From the NCBI RefSeq assembly GCF_000247815.1, contig NC_021673.1, positions 41,060,592 through 41,124,591 on the forward strand: 64,000 nucleotides of DNA, read 5' to 3'. Position 1 is the stretch's first letter. Each line of letters starts with the position of its first letter. Positions 35,201-49,500 of the stretch are shown here, one piece after another. The notes under the pieces are model-generated. The model saw nothing but the letters and a program-made list of their open reading frames with translations. It did not search any database and had not been told where the DNA came from. Both the position numbers and the translations under genes were made by a program. This DNA comes from Ficedula albicollis (Eukaryota; Chordata; Aves; Passeriformes; Muscicapidae).

Positions 35201-37477
35201 TAGAAGATGTGCTTTACTCTGCTGTAGTGAATCCCTGAAAGGCACAGGTGAACAGCCTCCAAAAGAAAGAGGACCACAGTGATGTCTACCAAATCCTGAT
35301 TGAATACTTGGCTTGCCATAGTTTGCTCCTTTTGGAAATTCTGACTTAATAGAAGTTGCAAACAATTACAAAAAACAAGAGGTGGAAATGATGCTTGTAA
35401 AAAGAAACACTAAAATATGCTTAGAATAATGCCACTACAAAAACTGAGTTAAACAAAAAGATTAGATAAAAGCATTAGGTATAGCCAAACTGCTGTTAAG
35501 GCAGTCTGCTTTAAGGCATACACACAGGGGCATTTGAACTGTGACAGCTGAAGAAAATTTCACAATTACATCAACTTTTCAGGCTGAACTGTTACTATCA
35601 TTCACACGAAAATAAACCAGTGAGTAAATGAAAAAAAATACAAGGCTCCTCCCCATCATATTTCTCAATAGCAATGAGAACAACTCTCCCTGGTTGCGAC
35701 TCACATGAACATGTCAGACATTCGATGGGGTTGAAACATCACTCACACAGCCCCATCCCAACCCCTTCATCCCTTGCTGCCTCAGCAGATCCCACCTCCA
35801 ATACTCCAGCTTCTCCTTTTCAACTTCTGGTTTTTCAGTGTGGGCAAGTGTGTGGTGTAGGCATCCTTACAATTGACTTGGGGGCTTGCTCCAGCACAGG
35901 TCTGTCCCAACACACAGACTCAAACTTATTTCCCACCTTCCCAGGAGTACTCTGGATCAGTGTCCTGCTGTCCTGTGAGCTGCACTGTCTGTGTGTCCCT
36001 GCTGGAGGTGACCAGGGTGGGTGCATGCTGAGACAGGCCCTAATGTCATCCCACAACTGCTGGTACTGGTGCATTGCCCCATCAGCTCTTAGCACACCAC
36101 ATCCAGTGAGCTGTCTTATCTGGTGGTGGTCCATATCCAGCTGGGTTTCCTACAGCCAGCACTGAAGAACACCAGGGTATACAAGGGTATATATAGCTTT
36201 TTATGGTTTCAACACTTTAAACTTCTTCTGGAGGAAAAAGCAGAGCAGATGGTGCCCGGACTGGGAGCAACTCACCTTTGACGTCTTCTGAAAGCGCAGC
36301 CTGGCCAAAGGCCACTGGCAGTTCTAAATAACCTGAGCACCTACATCTCTGTCCTTTCCTGCTGGCTCTTGTTGTACCAGCCATATGAGAGGGGTTCAGC
36401 CATCAATGCTGATGCTGTGGAACTGAGAATGCATAATGTTATTAATTGATTATGCTACATTCCAGTGGACAGGTGAAGAAATAGTATAGATTGAGTTTGG
36501 CTACCTTACCTGTCTTTGCTGCCAAAATAATTTATCCTTCTTAATGCTGAAATAGGGACAAATCTTACTAAACAATCTCTTACAGTTATATATGTTTTTG
36601 AGAATAGTGATGGCAGTTGAAATACAGCATTAAAAAAACCCAAACTCTTGGTTGTGTAATTTATTTAGAAGGGAAAAAACATACAGGTTTATTTTCCTAC
36701 CTTCTCCTCAACCCCTACAGGCTGTGATATCACATGTGTAAATTCAAATTAACACTTCTCCCATCTGGATTTCTGTATATTTAAATTGGAGGCCTGGAAT
36801 AACATTTTTCTCTTTAGAATAAATGCTTGTGAGAAACTACCATGTTTGAAGAGCAATGGGTTGGGCTGCTGACCAGTCTAGTGCACAAATAGGAAAACCA
36901 TACCCAACTCTGAAATTACTTTGTCAAGGTTTTTTTTTTTTTCATGTTTAGTCTTCATGGGCAGGGCACATTAGCCAAGAAATGTTTTCCTGCAACTTTA
37001 TTAAGCCCTTATTTTTACCATAAGCATGACCTGCTGTGGTTACCTTTTTTTTTTCCTCAGTCCCCTGTGCAGCTACCAGCAGCATTACCTACTACCTCTG
37101 GGGCACCCTGTCCCATGGGGAACCATGGTGGCTGCTCCACTCACTCCTCACTCAAGTCTCCTCTGTGAAGAAGGAGGGCAAGTGTGGGTGTAAAGGGATG
37201 GGTGCCCCTGGTGGGAAAATCAGAGCCCCAAGAAGAAACCTCCCAAGACACCCACTGGCATTAGTAATTAGTACACTGCAGAGGAGAGCATCACCAGAGC
37301 TGGGTTGCATTGCCCTGTTGATGCTGTTCTAGGGAGAGCCAGCAGCTCTACCTTCCTCCTTCACCCTGGCAGATGCACTGAGCCTGAGTGAGAGCTTGTG
37401 ATTTGCCTGCGCCTGCTACACTCAGCTGCAGAAAGGTGTTAGAGTGAAGTCCTCAAAACCAAAAGCATCAGCCTCTC
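32206..37477. other. Non-coding sequence, no gene recognised
   Basis: About 5.3 kb. The longest reading frame (35674-36165 +, 163 codons) has no recognisable domain. No RNA gene or defined transposon seen. Confidence 0.5.
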
Positions 37478-37597
37478 TCTCTGCCACAATTCTGCTTGCA
37501 GCTTCCCCCAGCTCATCCTTTCCTCACAGCACAGCAGGCTCTGCCACAATTCTGCTTGCAGCTTCCCCCAGCTCATCCTTCCCTCACAGCACGGCAG
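37478..37597. repeat. 60-bp tandem duplication
   Basis: Two units starting CTCTGCCACAATTCTGCTTG and ending CACAGCA(C/A)(A/G)GCAG, with two or three differences. Confidence 0.92.
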
Positions 37598-40500
37598 CAA
37601 TCAGAGAGGAAACTCTGCTTTGCAACTCCCAAACAGATGCTCTGCCAGAAACCCACCAATGAAGAGAAACAGCTGATCCTCAGCTTTCTCCTTGCTCTTG
37701 CAGGTGAAGAGTCTTCTCCATGTAGAGAAATGGGGAGGAAGTGTCCCCTGGGCTCTGGCTGTCCTGCACCTTTCCCTCTCCTCCCTGGTGCCAGCACAAG
37801 GGACAGGAAGCAGCAATCGCTCAGCAGATTTGCCTCAGCTTGTTTTGGCTGGCTCAGGGGGGGAAAAGCCTCAGAAGTCAATTGGCACAGCTCGAAAGGA
37901 AATCCCAGCACCCCCCACCCCCACCCTGCCTGGTCCATTCTCCGATGCCGGTTCCCAAACCCAAGGAGCTCTGCTGTATTAAGATGAGATGCTTCACTAG
38001 ACTTCAGCTGCTGTGGGCCCACTGTCCACACAAGGGTAAGGGGAGAGCTGGATTTCCTGGGACTGTCCTGAAACATGGACATGAGCAGCTGGAGGAAATG
38101 CTGCTGCTGGTGCCAGATGGTCAGCATGGGGTGCACCACAGTTTCAGCAGGAGGGTGGGGGGAAGCGACGGGCTGTTTGCTGACACAATCACAGCTTTTT
38201 AAAACAAGCTTATGCTGCAAAAGGCATCTCAGATGATGCTTTTCAGCATGCTGCTGGCTGGTGTGGTGGTTCCCAACAAGTACAATTCAGAACAGCACCA
38301 TGTGCACCAGAGAGCAGCCAGAAACCTGGGGCAGGATGCTGCAACACTTGGGCCAGAGGTGAAGCTGTGGATGATGGCCAGGTGGTAAGATAAACCCACG
38401 GGCTTTCAAGGACTCTCCCTCCATCCCCACCTGTAGCAGTAACACATATTTTACTTGCATGGTGCAGTGTCATTTCTTGCTCTCAGGTAAAGTTTTTACC
38501 TGATTGGAACTGGTGCCAGGTCCTCCTCAGCCTGAGCATCAGGCCAGTGGGAATCCAGTCTCACCTCTTCAATGCAGAATGAATCAGATGCTGTGTCTAT
38601 GGATGGCTGGTGCTCCTGTCATTCCCAGTGCATCTGGAAAGGCTCCTTCAGCTGGCCAGCTGGTCATGCCCCAGTGTCACACAGCCCACATGTCCTCATG
38701 CACCATGGGACAGTCACAGTGCAGGAGAACAGAGCAGTATCACTGTGAGCACAGCAAAGACTCCAGCAGCTCTCACCCTTGCTGGGTCTCAGCCAACAGC
38801 TGCATACCTACAGTATGCAGAGCCTAAGGTCTTGCCTACTTTCATGCAATCAGGAAACAGGATCATCATGCACAGTGGGAGAGGATGTAGCCTTTTCATA
38901 GTGGTATCATTACCTGTAGAACATATAAGTTTCAGCATGTTTCTGTAAATTATGCAAGTAGCCTTTTTTTCCCCCAAAAATCGAAGCCCCAAAAGAGCTG
39001 GGATTGATGAATTTCTGTGTCAAGTGGTGACCCCATTCCCCTTACACCCTGCTCCTCCCTTTCACTGTTTTTGTCTCAAAGACTCCTTCCCACCCTGAAC
39101 TCCTGGTTGTTTGTGTTCATGTGGCCCTTTCATTCACTCAGCTGATGAAATATGATTTTCCTGTGGTCATTCACATGAAAATCATGATTTACTCTGTCTT
39201 AATATTTTGCTGAGTTGAGCCACAGCACGGTCTGAGGAGCAGACTGGGCAGGTGGAGAAGGGATGAGCGGAAGGAAACAAGACATCTTCCTGTTGGTGGC
39301 AGAGACCAGCTCAGTTCCACCACCTCAACTCCTCTGATTAAACATGTTTTAGAGAAGCAGCTTTGATGACTCTTTTTTTTTAGATATTTATTTTAATGTT
39401 AGAAGATCAGCTTACCAGACACAGTCGCTCTTCCTTCAGATCAGGTATTTTCCTTTAGAAAATGCTCTTACTCAAGCAGAAAGACCATGCTTCATGCAGG
39501 ACTGATTAATAAATCCTACAGCTTGTGTTGCAGAGAAGGGAAGTTAGAGGCATTCAGAGGTGATTACCAGTTTAATCAGACAAAGGCATCAGATAAGGGC
39601 ATAATTCAACTGGATGTACCCAACACTTTGCCAAAGCCAGACCTCGTTGTCCTGCTCACACCTTGCTGAACACTCTTAGTGCCAAAAGAAGTGTTTGCTG
39701 GTTTTCTTAAACTCAGAAAGTCTCTCTGTAGTTTCTGCAGTAGTCAGTAATACCTTGCACTTCTTGAAAGATGTGTTATTATCAGCACTCCAGCTCTTCC
39801 AGAAGTGTTTCCAGTTCCTGTCTCTGATTCATTCTTCATTTTTGTCAGGGGGAGCTGAGACACCAAATGTTAAGTACTGCAATTATTGTGTATTGTTACT
39901 TACCATGGGTGGTTACTGTGCATTGTTCTTGGAAAAGCCTGAATCCCCGGGGTTGGAAGCACCTTTAAAAACCCGAAACAATCAAACCCATCAACAATTT
40001 ATCTATACGTTTGTTAATACAATGGAGCTTGAATCAAAATAACATACAATGAAAAGACCATATGTCTTCAAAAGAATTTCCTTTCGACCACACACATAAA
40101 TGTCAAATTATTTGATTAAAGAAGCTGAGACTCTGCACTTAATTTATTCCTGGCCTACTGCATGTTTCATCACATGCAAATTTTTTTTGTTGTTTTTGGT
40201 TTGGTTTTTTTTTTTCAAAGGACAAAGGAAAAGGTTTTTGTTGTGTTGTTCTATCCACTACCTCCTTAAGCAAGTTGAAAAATCATTTTGACTTTGATGG
40301 GAGTTTGAACCAAGTTATACAAATCTGCTGACTTTATTAGGCAGTTTGGGTCTGAGAATAATTTAAAGCACCCAAAAAGGTTGCCACCATTAAGTGCTGT
40401 TCATATGGTACATTTGGCATATATAGTGCTCAGGTCTGAACTGATGACATAGTGGGCTGTAGGACCAGCATTGTTTGGCTGACTCTTACTCCAGCTCTGG

Positions 40501-41664
40501 GGAAGGCAACTGCAGTGCATTCTGGAACAGGGAACCCACTGCAGAGCTAGCTGAAAAACAAGCAGAGATGTTGGAAGGACCAAGTTCATGGCATAAGCAA
40601 ATACTCTACAAATCATCAAGAGACTAACTGGATGGCCACAAAGAGATTTTTGTCAAAGGTTTTACGCAGCTAAAATCAATTCATTCACTTCATCTGTTTT
40701 GAACATACTGGAGATGCAGCTAAAGATGTCACAAATGGTTAGAGTTGCCTGGAAACCTTCAAGGTGTCAATTGACCATATTTTTAGGTGCAGGAATGTTA
40801 CATGGACACACCACAATTTCACCAGTGATTTGTTTAAAAAACGAATGGAGTCGGAAACCTACAAGGGAATAAAAATATCAGGAGAGTGAAGCTGAGTTGA
40901 AGCAGGGTAACTCAAAATCAATATTTTGCTTTTAAACTCTTAAGGGGAGGCCCAGGAGGGCTGCACTCATTTTGTCCTCTTTCCTTATTGTCCTCGGAGG
41001 ATTGGCTGAGAAGTGACAAGGCTGCTCCATACTTACTGCAGGACATTCCTCACTAACAAGCCACTTGTTAGAGTATTCCCTTCTCTGCCCAGGGCCCGGC
41101 TTTCACTAAGCAGCACCAGACAATGGTCAAGCCAAATTTGAAACTAGAGATGAAAAAAGGGCTCCTCTTCTTTTGCCGTAGGAATGTGTTAAATGCACCT
41201 CTGTCCACAAACTAAGATCTGTACAAGATAACGGGTCACTGAATCTCCAGCATTGTCAGCACAACCCCGAGGGTTTGCATTCAGGGAGTAAATTCAATCT
41301 CAGGTTGTTCCAGAGACTGAGCCTGTGGTGAGGAGAAGAACTGGCTGCATAACTGTATCCTGCTCCTTTTGCTTGTGCTTATTCTTCTGTGGCTTTCTCT
41401 AATACAACTGGGAGGTGGAGGGGAAGGAGACAAAATCTTGTAGGTATTTTTCTAAGTAGAGCTGGACAAATGGCCAGGAAACTTCTGGGGTGCCATTTTC
41501 TGTAGTTCGTACAGTGTAAAAAGAAATGTCTAGAAATTGTTATAAGGTCCTTAGATACTTGACTCCTTGGGAAGTCAAGCCCAGACTGGCTCCTTGGGGC
41601 CACAGATAGCCGACAAAGCACAGCCACACCGAGAGATGGGTTTCTCCAGGATGATAGGTTCAGA
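37598..41664. other. Non-coding sequence, no gene recognised
   Basis: A 215-codon minus-strand frame (37573-38220) overlaps plus-strand frames of 150-163 codons and the tandem duplication; none has protein-family features. Nothing else recognised. Confidence 0.5.
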
Positions 41665-41811
41665 CAATTCGCAATGGTCAAGACAAAGATGCTGCATTGA
41701 AAAATTCTGAAACTGTGCTCTCATGTAATTGTGTTTGCCAATTCGCAATGGTCAAGACAAAGATGCTGCACTGAAAAATTCTGAAACTGTGCTCTCGTGA
41801 TTGTGTTTGTT
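41665..41811. repeat. 74-bp tandem duplication with divergence
   Basis: Two units beginning CAATTCGCAATGGTCAAGAC and ending GATTGTGTTTG or TAATTGTGTTTG. Substitutions and a 2-3 base indel distinguish them, so it is a real duplication. Confidence 0.92.
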
Positions 41812-42338
41812 GGACTCAAACACCTGAGAGTGAACTACCCATCCTTTCACCAGGGTAAATGAAACAGAAGCAGATTTTTTTCCCCCTCCCTTTAACAAGG
41901 ACCACTGTAGAGACCGGTTGCCGGCCAACTGAAGTGGATGGGCCATTAAGGACTCCAGTTTACCAATTCTCACCTCTGTAAGACACAGAAAGGGGCCTGC
42001 AGTCCTTCAAGCCCTGTCCTTGGCATCACACGGTGGCTCTGACCATTTCCTGACCCATGAATACCATGAGCCGGGCTGCTAAGGAGAATGGGGGGACAGC
42101 AGAATAACAGAGCATGTAAATCTACATTCATCCAGCACCAAACTTCAAAACTATTTAATCTAAGTCTTAAGTTACAGATTCAAAGATCTGGACCTAAAGC
42201 CTTAAAAAAAAAAAGTGGGACAAGCTATCAGCCATCCCTTTGGACTCTTTGCAAGCCAATGAACCAGAATCAGCACAAGCAGAGGGTAGACAAGTCACGG
42301 TCCTTGTCCCTGCTCTTCTTGGTCCATAGCTATACAGT

Positions 42339-42600
42339 TGTCTTGGGTTGCAATGAAGGATGTAACCGAATGTATGTATTCTATAACCATCTGTTGAAAC
42401 AAGGTGGGGAAGTGATCTTTATCTCTGGGGGATATCTTCTGTTAATGGACCACCTGTTAAAACCAGGTGGGGCAGTGTTCTTTATTTTTTCCACAACCCA
42501 TCCTCCCTCCAGGAAGATATCTTCTGCTAATGGGCCATTTAGTCCCACTGCATGACTAATAAAATACACAAGGCAGATATTGTGGAATCTGGAAAATCTA
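42339..42600 (+). repeat. Partial 5' LTR with internal 63-bp-spaced duplication
   Basis: Matches the first part of the 3' LTR (TGTCTTGG, then TATGTATTCTAT, CCATCTGTTGAAAC, CCACAACCCATCCTCCCT, CATTTAGTCCCACTGCA, AATAAAAT). It differs by an extra unit: the segment around CATCTGTTGAAAC..GGTGGGG..TCTTTAT appears twice, 63 bases apart. Similarity to the 3' copy fades near 42,565-42,600, so the R/U5 part is missing or very diverged. Confidence 0.75.
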
Positions 42601-42603
42601 GGG

Positions 42604-43200
42604 CTATCTCAATACACCACCTTCATTGCAATGATTAATGCTGATAACAACCAAGAGACAGTGGATTCTGTTCCCAACAAGCTTAGAGATTACGAGAGTA
42701 TGATCAATGGCCTGATGCAGGCTCGTGTCTGCTGTGATTAAGAGTCTCCAAGAAGAGATTAGGGAGGAGGTGAGGAGGAAAGGTTCCCATATGGCACCAG
42801 TGCAAGTCACAGACCCCAGAGGCAGAGCCCAACATCCTCCAGCTAGGGGGAGAGAATACACCTCATGAGATGACCTGTGGTTCTTTCTGCGTGAGAGAAG
42901 ACTTAGGAAGGTGGGATGGGAAACCCAATTCTGTCCTGGCAGCACGGGTGCGTCAACTCAGGGAGGGAAACACTAACCGAGGGAGCTACAGTAAAGTAAA
43001 CGTAGCCTCAACCTCTCATGATCAAGCTGCCACGTATTACAGAATGGAAGATAACCTGTCAGATCCCTTTGAAGGAACCTCTAGTATTTATGCCCAGGAA
43101 GGAAATTATAGCCAGGGCTAGAGGGGCCCTGCCTCTAGCCAGGAAGAGGCACAGGAAAAATGGGTCTTTTGGATGGTGTGAATTCGACGGCCTGGCACAT
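42604..43200 (+). pseudogene. Retroviral gag-like remnant
   Basis: Broken reading frames between the 5' LTR and the protease. The clearest open piece is 42870-43121, about 83 codons, ending in a stop within the sequence GGCTAG. Position relative to the protease suggests the C-terminal Gag region. No zinc knuckle is visible. Several stops and frame changes make it non-functional. Confidence 0.5.
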
Positions 43201-43510
43201 CAAAGCCACAAAAAAAAACCAAAAAGGTTTTAGTTGATACTGGTGCACAGTGTACCCTAATGCCATTGGGACATGTGGGGGCAGAACCTGTTTCTATTGT
43301 TGGGGTGATGGAGGGGATCACAGGAATTTACTGTGTTAGAAGCTCAGGGGAGCCTGACTGGAAAGGAGTGGCAGAAATGTCCTATTGTAAATGGCCCAAA
43401 GGTTCCATGTATTCTAGGTATAGATTCCTCTGGAATGGCTACTACAAAGACCCAAAGGGGTTCAGGTGGGCTTTTGGAATAGAGGTGGGCTTTTGGAATA
43501 GCTGCTGTAG
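43200..43510 (+). pseudogene. Retroviral aspartic protease remnant
   Basis: VLVDTGAQCTLMP at about 43,227-43,265 carries the retroviral protease active-site DTGA (43,236-43,247) with its hydrophobic lead-in. The frame stays open to the C run, though a 19-bp duplication at 43,464-43,501 disturbs the end. Truncated and without a usable start, so an inactive relic. Confidence 0.75.
43464..43501. repeat. 19-bp tandem duplication at the edge of a C run
   Basis: AGGTGGGCTTTTGGAATAG occurs twice head to tail, ten bases before the C190 run. Confidence 0.92.
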
Positions 43511-43799
<289 letters not shown>

Positions 43800-43902
43800 A
43801 ACCTAATCTTAAGTGAGAACTGTGTGTACAGTTCCATTGTAGAGTTTAAGAGGGTATTGATTTGGGTATGATGCAGACTGTAATGGAATAAGGGGTGGAT
43901 AA

Positions 43903-44538
43903 TGTCTTGGCTTGCAAAACAGGATGTGACCAAAAGTATGTATTCTATCACCATCTGTTGAAACCAGGTGGGGCAGTATTCTTTATCTTTTCCACAACCC
44001 ATCCTCCCTTCAGGGAGATATCTTCTGTTAATGAGACATTTAGTCCCACTGCACAATTAATAAAATTACATCATCCCATTGTTAAATGCCCCACACAAGG
44101 GGAGGAGCCAAGCATTTCCTACCTGGATATAGTCTGACATTTGGAACACCACAGTCAGCTTTTTTCCACTGGATTCCAGAGGAAAATTCTGGACCCTTCT
44201 ACATCATCACTGGACCTTTGGAGGAAAACCCGCCCCCTTCTACAGGATCACTACTTCAACAGAACCATATCTATAACCCCAGGAGGACTGCAGCCACCAT
44301 TTAATTGAACTGCTACCAACATCCTGACTGACGAACTTTGCCTTGGGTTCAAGATTATCTCCTGAAGGAACATTTCCAGAAACACCTCTTGCAGGAGGTA
44401 CTAATATTTGTGGACCCTGAGCCTTGAGATCAACCCCAGAGCAGGGCGTGAAGGCTGTGTAGTATCTTGGGGAGCCAAGGTTCTTGTCTCCTTGCCCTGT
44501 GAAGGCAAGGCTCTGTGAGGCAAGGAGAGTCACAGACA
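43903..44538 (+). repeat. 3' LTR of the ERVL-like element
   Basis: Starts TGTCTTGG and I place its end at ..GTCACAGACA, which makes terminal TGTCT/AGACA inverted repeats and a length of 636 bp. Contains AATAAAAT at about 44,059. The first 160 bases match the 5' LTR with many substitutions, indicating age. No clear target-site duplication: ACAGT precedes the 5' LTR and CAGCC follows the 3' LTR. Confidence 0.65.
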
Positions 44539-46078
44539 CAGCCATGGGATTTCGTTTCTACAGAAGTTCAGGCAGCATGTGAGCTTGCTGATACAGCTGA
44601 AGCACGGAGCTATGCAGTCTTCATCCATCCAAACCATCTCTGGCCGTGTGTAGCTCTGCTGTCCTGATGACAAGCAAGGGTGGCTTTCCTGATGGAAGGC
44701 CTCCAGCCAGCGCAGGCTGCAGTACAATGCCATTTGGAATTTCTCACTCACTGTGTCCTGGGGATGGAGGGGTGCCTTGGAAGCTGGCTTCTGTTTGCAA
44801 CAACAACAAAAATAGTTCCAATCAGAGGGAGGATTTACACCTTTTTAAAAATGACTCCTCTCCAGTGGTGCTGTCCACTGGAGGTTTGATTGGTCCAGAC
44901 GGTCCCCTCTGAATTGTGCTGCCAAGTGGACCATGTGCTGGACTTCAGATCTCCCAAGGAGGACAGATGTGTGTTTCAGTGCCACCTCATTAACTCGTTT
45001 GTTTAAAGCCCCCAAACAATCCACTTCCATGCAGATGGAAATCCCAGCCTCCCCCTTTTCACTTAGATGTGTATTCCCTCGGCAGATATGTGTTGATCTG
45101 CTCAGTTAAAAAACTTCAAACCCCTAAAATTCTGGTCTTTGACCCTACCCTAAAACTAATTTGAACTATTCTCAGCTGATCTGGAGTTGAAGGAGATAGC
45201 TTTTAACTGGAAATACCTTATCTTTAGACAAGTAATCGTTGTTAATTAAACCAGTAACAAGACATTGGCCTCTGCTTACTTAAGTTTTAGCCAGTGAATT
45301 AACAAGCAATCCACGGTGTCCTTTTAAATGAAGAGGTTCTCATGGAATAAAACAATCCCAGAATTAATATTCTCTTTCCTGTGAGATCTGAAAAATAAAG
45401 CCTGCAGTATAGACTGAGAGTAATTTCTCCTGCACAAAGCACATTTCTAGAACTTGCTTTCTCTCTTTTAAACAGACATACAACTCCTCCAATTCAATAT
45501 TTATTTTAGCAGTAGTAGACAAAAATCTGGAACCGTTTGCCAATACAGAAGTCATCATATGGGAAAAAAAAGGTATGCATGTGTGTGTTTGTATGTGGGG
45601 CTTGTCCATACTGGCATTTCTGTATGAGTAACAAGGAGGAGGTTCTGCAGTTGTAACTGCAGAGAGATTGATAGAAAATGGAAGAGAAGTAGGTGCAAGA
45701 TTTGACAGTGGAATAAAAAAATATTTATGGTAAAACACTTCACATTCTCTAAAAAAACTCATCTGCCTCACTGTTTATTTGCAGAAAGACAAGGATAACT
45801 GTGATAATTGCAAATGTGGGGATAATACAGTGAGAAAAGCTGCTGGAGAGATGGGAAAGGGCCTGGAACAGCCCAGGTAAAACAGCCCCAAGACAGTGCT
45901 GCCAGGCACATTCATGTAATGCAGGGAGCCCAGGAAGCATTCCTTGCTTAAATGTGGCATATGTACCACTGGCAAGGAGAGGATAGATGGATGTTTGGAC
46001 TGATCCAGTGATGTATACACAAACACCCCTATATAAAAGTTCTCTACCTGAGATTTGAGTCTCCTAAATCATGTGTCT
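44539..46078. other. Non-coding sequence, no gene recognised
   Basis: No supported gene. Short random frames only. Confidence 0.5.
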
Positions 46079-46196
46079 GTGTCAGCCTTTAACATGGGCC
46101 AAACACCTCTAAAGAGCTGTTATGGTTATACTTGCTGTGTCAGCCTTTAACATGGGCCAAACACCTCTAAAGAGCTGTTATGGTTATACTTGCTGA
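46079..46196. repeat. 58-bp perfect tandem duplication
   Basis: Two identical units containing CAGCCTTTAACATGGGCCAA and ending GTTATACTTGCTG. Confidence 0.93.
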
Positions 46197-46308
46197 TCTT
46201 CAGTGTCCACAGCCTGGATTCTCCGTGTACTCTCTTCTTTAGCATCCTTTGCACTGGGGGAAAGTGATTACAGCCACAAAATGACAGCACTTGACCCTTG
46301 TTGTTTGT

Positions 46309-46562
46309 TAACAAAAATGTCTGTTGCAGTGTTAGCCAAGAGCAAACTGATTCCACAGGAAGTTTTCCCATTGGCTACAAACTGGAGAAAGCCATATTCA
46401 ACTTAATAAATTCCACCTGTGAAATATTAACAAAAATGTCTGTTGCAGTGTTAGCCAAGAGCAAACTGATTCCACAGGAAGTTTTCCCATTGGCTACAAA
46501 CTGGAGAAAGCCATATTCTTAATAAATAAATAAACTTAATAAATTCCACCTGTGAAATACCA
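46309..46562. repeat. 119-bp tandem duplication with a short AT-rich insertion
   Basis: Two units starting TAACAAAAATGTCTGTTGCA. The second copy has an extra AATAAATAAATAA-like insertion before ACTTAATAAATTCCACC. It lies about 110 bp from the preceding duplication, making a local cluster. Confidence 0.93.
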
Positions 46563-49500
46563 TATTCAGAATCACTCTTTTTGCAAATTAATCTAGTAGT
46601 CCCAGATCTCTCTGATCTCTATACATTTCTTTGGAGGTTTATTCTTCCTGTAGATTCCTGAAAAAAAATGAAAAAAACCACAAACCCCAACATTTCTCTA
46701 TATTTAAAACTACCATTTCCCTGTCAAATGGTACATTTTAAAAGATTGTGAAACCTGGAGAAAACATTCTGTCTGCACAGAGAACTTCAATCACCTCAAT
46801 CACCTCACTTTATAATGAAGAAACACCAATGCATCACAGGCCAAGTGAAGCTGAACTTTTACTACTTCATAGAATTTAGCAAACTTGCTAGAGTTTTTCC
46901 CATCAAGTTTTCATGGCTACTCTATTTTCAAACAGTATCAGTCTTTTTTCCTCTCTTCCTCTCTATCTGTTGCACGTGAACATGATTCCTATGACTAAAT
47001 CAAGCCAGCAGAGGTACAGTACATTTTTCTATGCCCTATTTAAGGTTTAAAGTTGATTCTAAAATTTCACATATAGCAAAAAGCCTCAATGTGATTCTCA
47101 GCTATGATGTATTCTTCTAGAAGAGTCTGTCATTTTAGGTACTGAGGAAAGATAAAGATGAAGAGCAGATATAAAGAGATCAAAGAAAAATTTTCCTCTG
47201 CCATTAAACCTTGTCTGTGTTTCTAGTTTGTGACTTTGAATGTCCCGTCCAATATTTGCTAAAATATAGCTGCCAAAGGCTTGTTTTCCCCCACTTTACC
47301 ACCTTAGCTACAGTGAATGGGCACGTGCTTAGGGGACAGTGAGGAAAAAGCAGGGGGCAATCAAAGCTTTGAAGTGCACAGACTCACAGCTACAGCTGAG
47401 ACCTTGACCTGTCAACATCAGGCAGCTCCAGTCAGACAAGATGTGACAAGGCAATTGCACAGCACCCTTACAAAGAACACCTGCATCCAGGACCTGCCTC
47501 TCTTTTTACCTAGGAGCCACCACAGCAGCAGGATGAGAGCAGGGGCACAATCTCAGCCCCCAGCTCTACCAAGTTCACAGAGAAGAGAGACGCCTATTAG
47601 CATTTAAATGGGATCTGCAGCATGTTTGTTGGTTTTACACATCTGGCTCAGAGAGGACAGCAGCTGGGATAACTCCAGACAGAAAATACAGACTTCGGTG
47701 CTTCAGAGTCCCAAAGCCTCCTTCAGCAAGTGGAGTTCATAAACCTCCTGGCAGCTCCAATTATGATATCCTCACTCATAACAAGCAGTATCTTCCTCCA
47801 GGGGAAATCTCTTTGATTTTTAATTTAGCCTAAGTTGTCACATAGGTGTAAGACACCAAGACTCAAAAAGTTCCTGGAGAGTTAGAGAATACTGGCATTT
47901 GCATTTGAATCTCAGCTGTTGGCTCCAAGTGTGAGGGAGAAGGGGCACAGTCTCCCCTCTTCTTCCTACTTACACTTCTTGCATATGTTATTTTGGCAAG
48001 AAAAGGAATTCTGGAAGAGCAAAAAATTCTGGGGTATGTCTCAATGCTTTTAAAAGCTGTCATATTAAAAATGAACTTAAACTTTGATAAGTTTGTTTTT
48101 TTCTTTTTGGTTCAGTCATTTAGTTCTTTATCTGAGTGACTTTGAAGAAGTGTAGTTACAATCTGTAATGAGTTACAGAAGAGATGCCTAACAGTTTCCT
48201 GTGCCTGTCAGCCAAATCTCCTGCAGAGCCATTGGTTCTTGCCATTTTAGCAAATACAACCCTCATGTTAAATAGGAAATGGGGCCATCAAAAAAGTCTC
48301 ACCACAGCCAGTAACAAAGTCAGAAATGGCCTGTCTCTGCTGCCTACTCTACCCACCAAACCATGCTTCTTGCTTGAATGCAGAGAGAAATTTTTGCTTT
48401 TTAAGCTTAGCACAAACCCTCAATTTTCTCTTTTAGTTCTAGCACTACATGCCTTTGCTCTTCCTTCTGGCATGTCCTTCATTCAGCCCCACTGCACCCG
48501 CATTTCCCTGCACACAAACACTGTAAAAGCTCCTGCCAATGACCCAGCTGCAGTGGAGCTGGGTCTGGATAGGGGGTCTGTCCAGCTGCCACTGCTGCTT
48601 TGTCCCCCACATTCACTATGAAGGGTCTGAAGAGTTTTCTATGATGAATGCAAAGTGGAGAGAAATGAAATTAGTGCAAATATTAAGACACGAGTGTGAT
48701 TGCATGAATAGTTAAGAGAGTGTGTGCGAGTTTGATGGCCAAGTGGCCACCAAAGGAAGAGAGAAGATAAACACTGACTACACTGCATCACAGGCTGTAA
48801 TAGCTACAGATGAGAGACTGCTTTGTATTCCATGTTTTCAGAGGGTAATGAGGAGTCACCTGCTTGAAAAGAGATAAACAGGCTGGATCTTCAACCCTCC
48901 CATTTGGGAACATTGATGTTTAAAGTGAAATGTTTATTGGCTCTAATGAAGTTGATGCAAAAGGGTGTTGGGTATTTGCATACCAATTTCTAAACCTCCA
49001 AAAGAAAGGTGGTGATGTCTGAAAGCATAGAATGACACCCACAAGCAGGTCTCTGGTTTCAAAGTAGCACTGTTTAGAAAAAATGACATCTCAGATCTCT
49101 TTTTTTTTTATGCAAGAGCAAAGAAATTTGCAAAGTAATTAAGAAGAAAATGGCCTAAAACCATCAAGGAGACTAGATTTTTAATAGTTAAAATGTTGCT
49201 GTAGGGTTCTCTGGTACAACCTACCATTAGCATTAAAAAGAAGAATTAGACACTTACATGGTGGCAGGCAGAACTTTCCTAGACAGTGAGACATACCAGG
49301 ATAGAAACACTTTGACATTAGAGCATTAACAAATCTGTAAACGATTAGCCAAGAAAAGAAATCTGGCTGATTGTTTGTCAGTTCATTTACCATCCACTGC
49401 AAAGTATATGGCTATTGTCTCCTGCAGTCAGAACAGGGTGATACAATAAAATTAATAAAGATAACAGCCAGAAGAGCTATTTCACTATGTGGATTGTGCA

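Noticed and set aside
35674..36165. 163-codon plus-strand reading frame
   Set aside because: Low-information composition, no recognised motif, and no evidence of splicing or a promoter.
37573..38220. 215-codon minus-strand reading frame
   Set aside because: Overlaps opposite-strand frames of similar size and runs through a tandem duplication; no protein-family resemblance.
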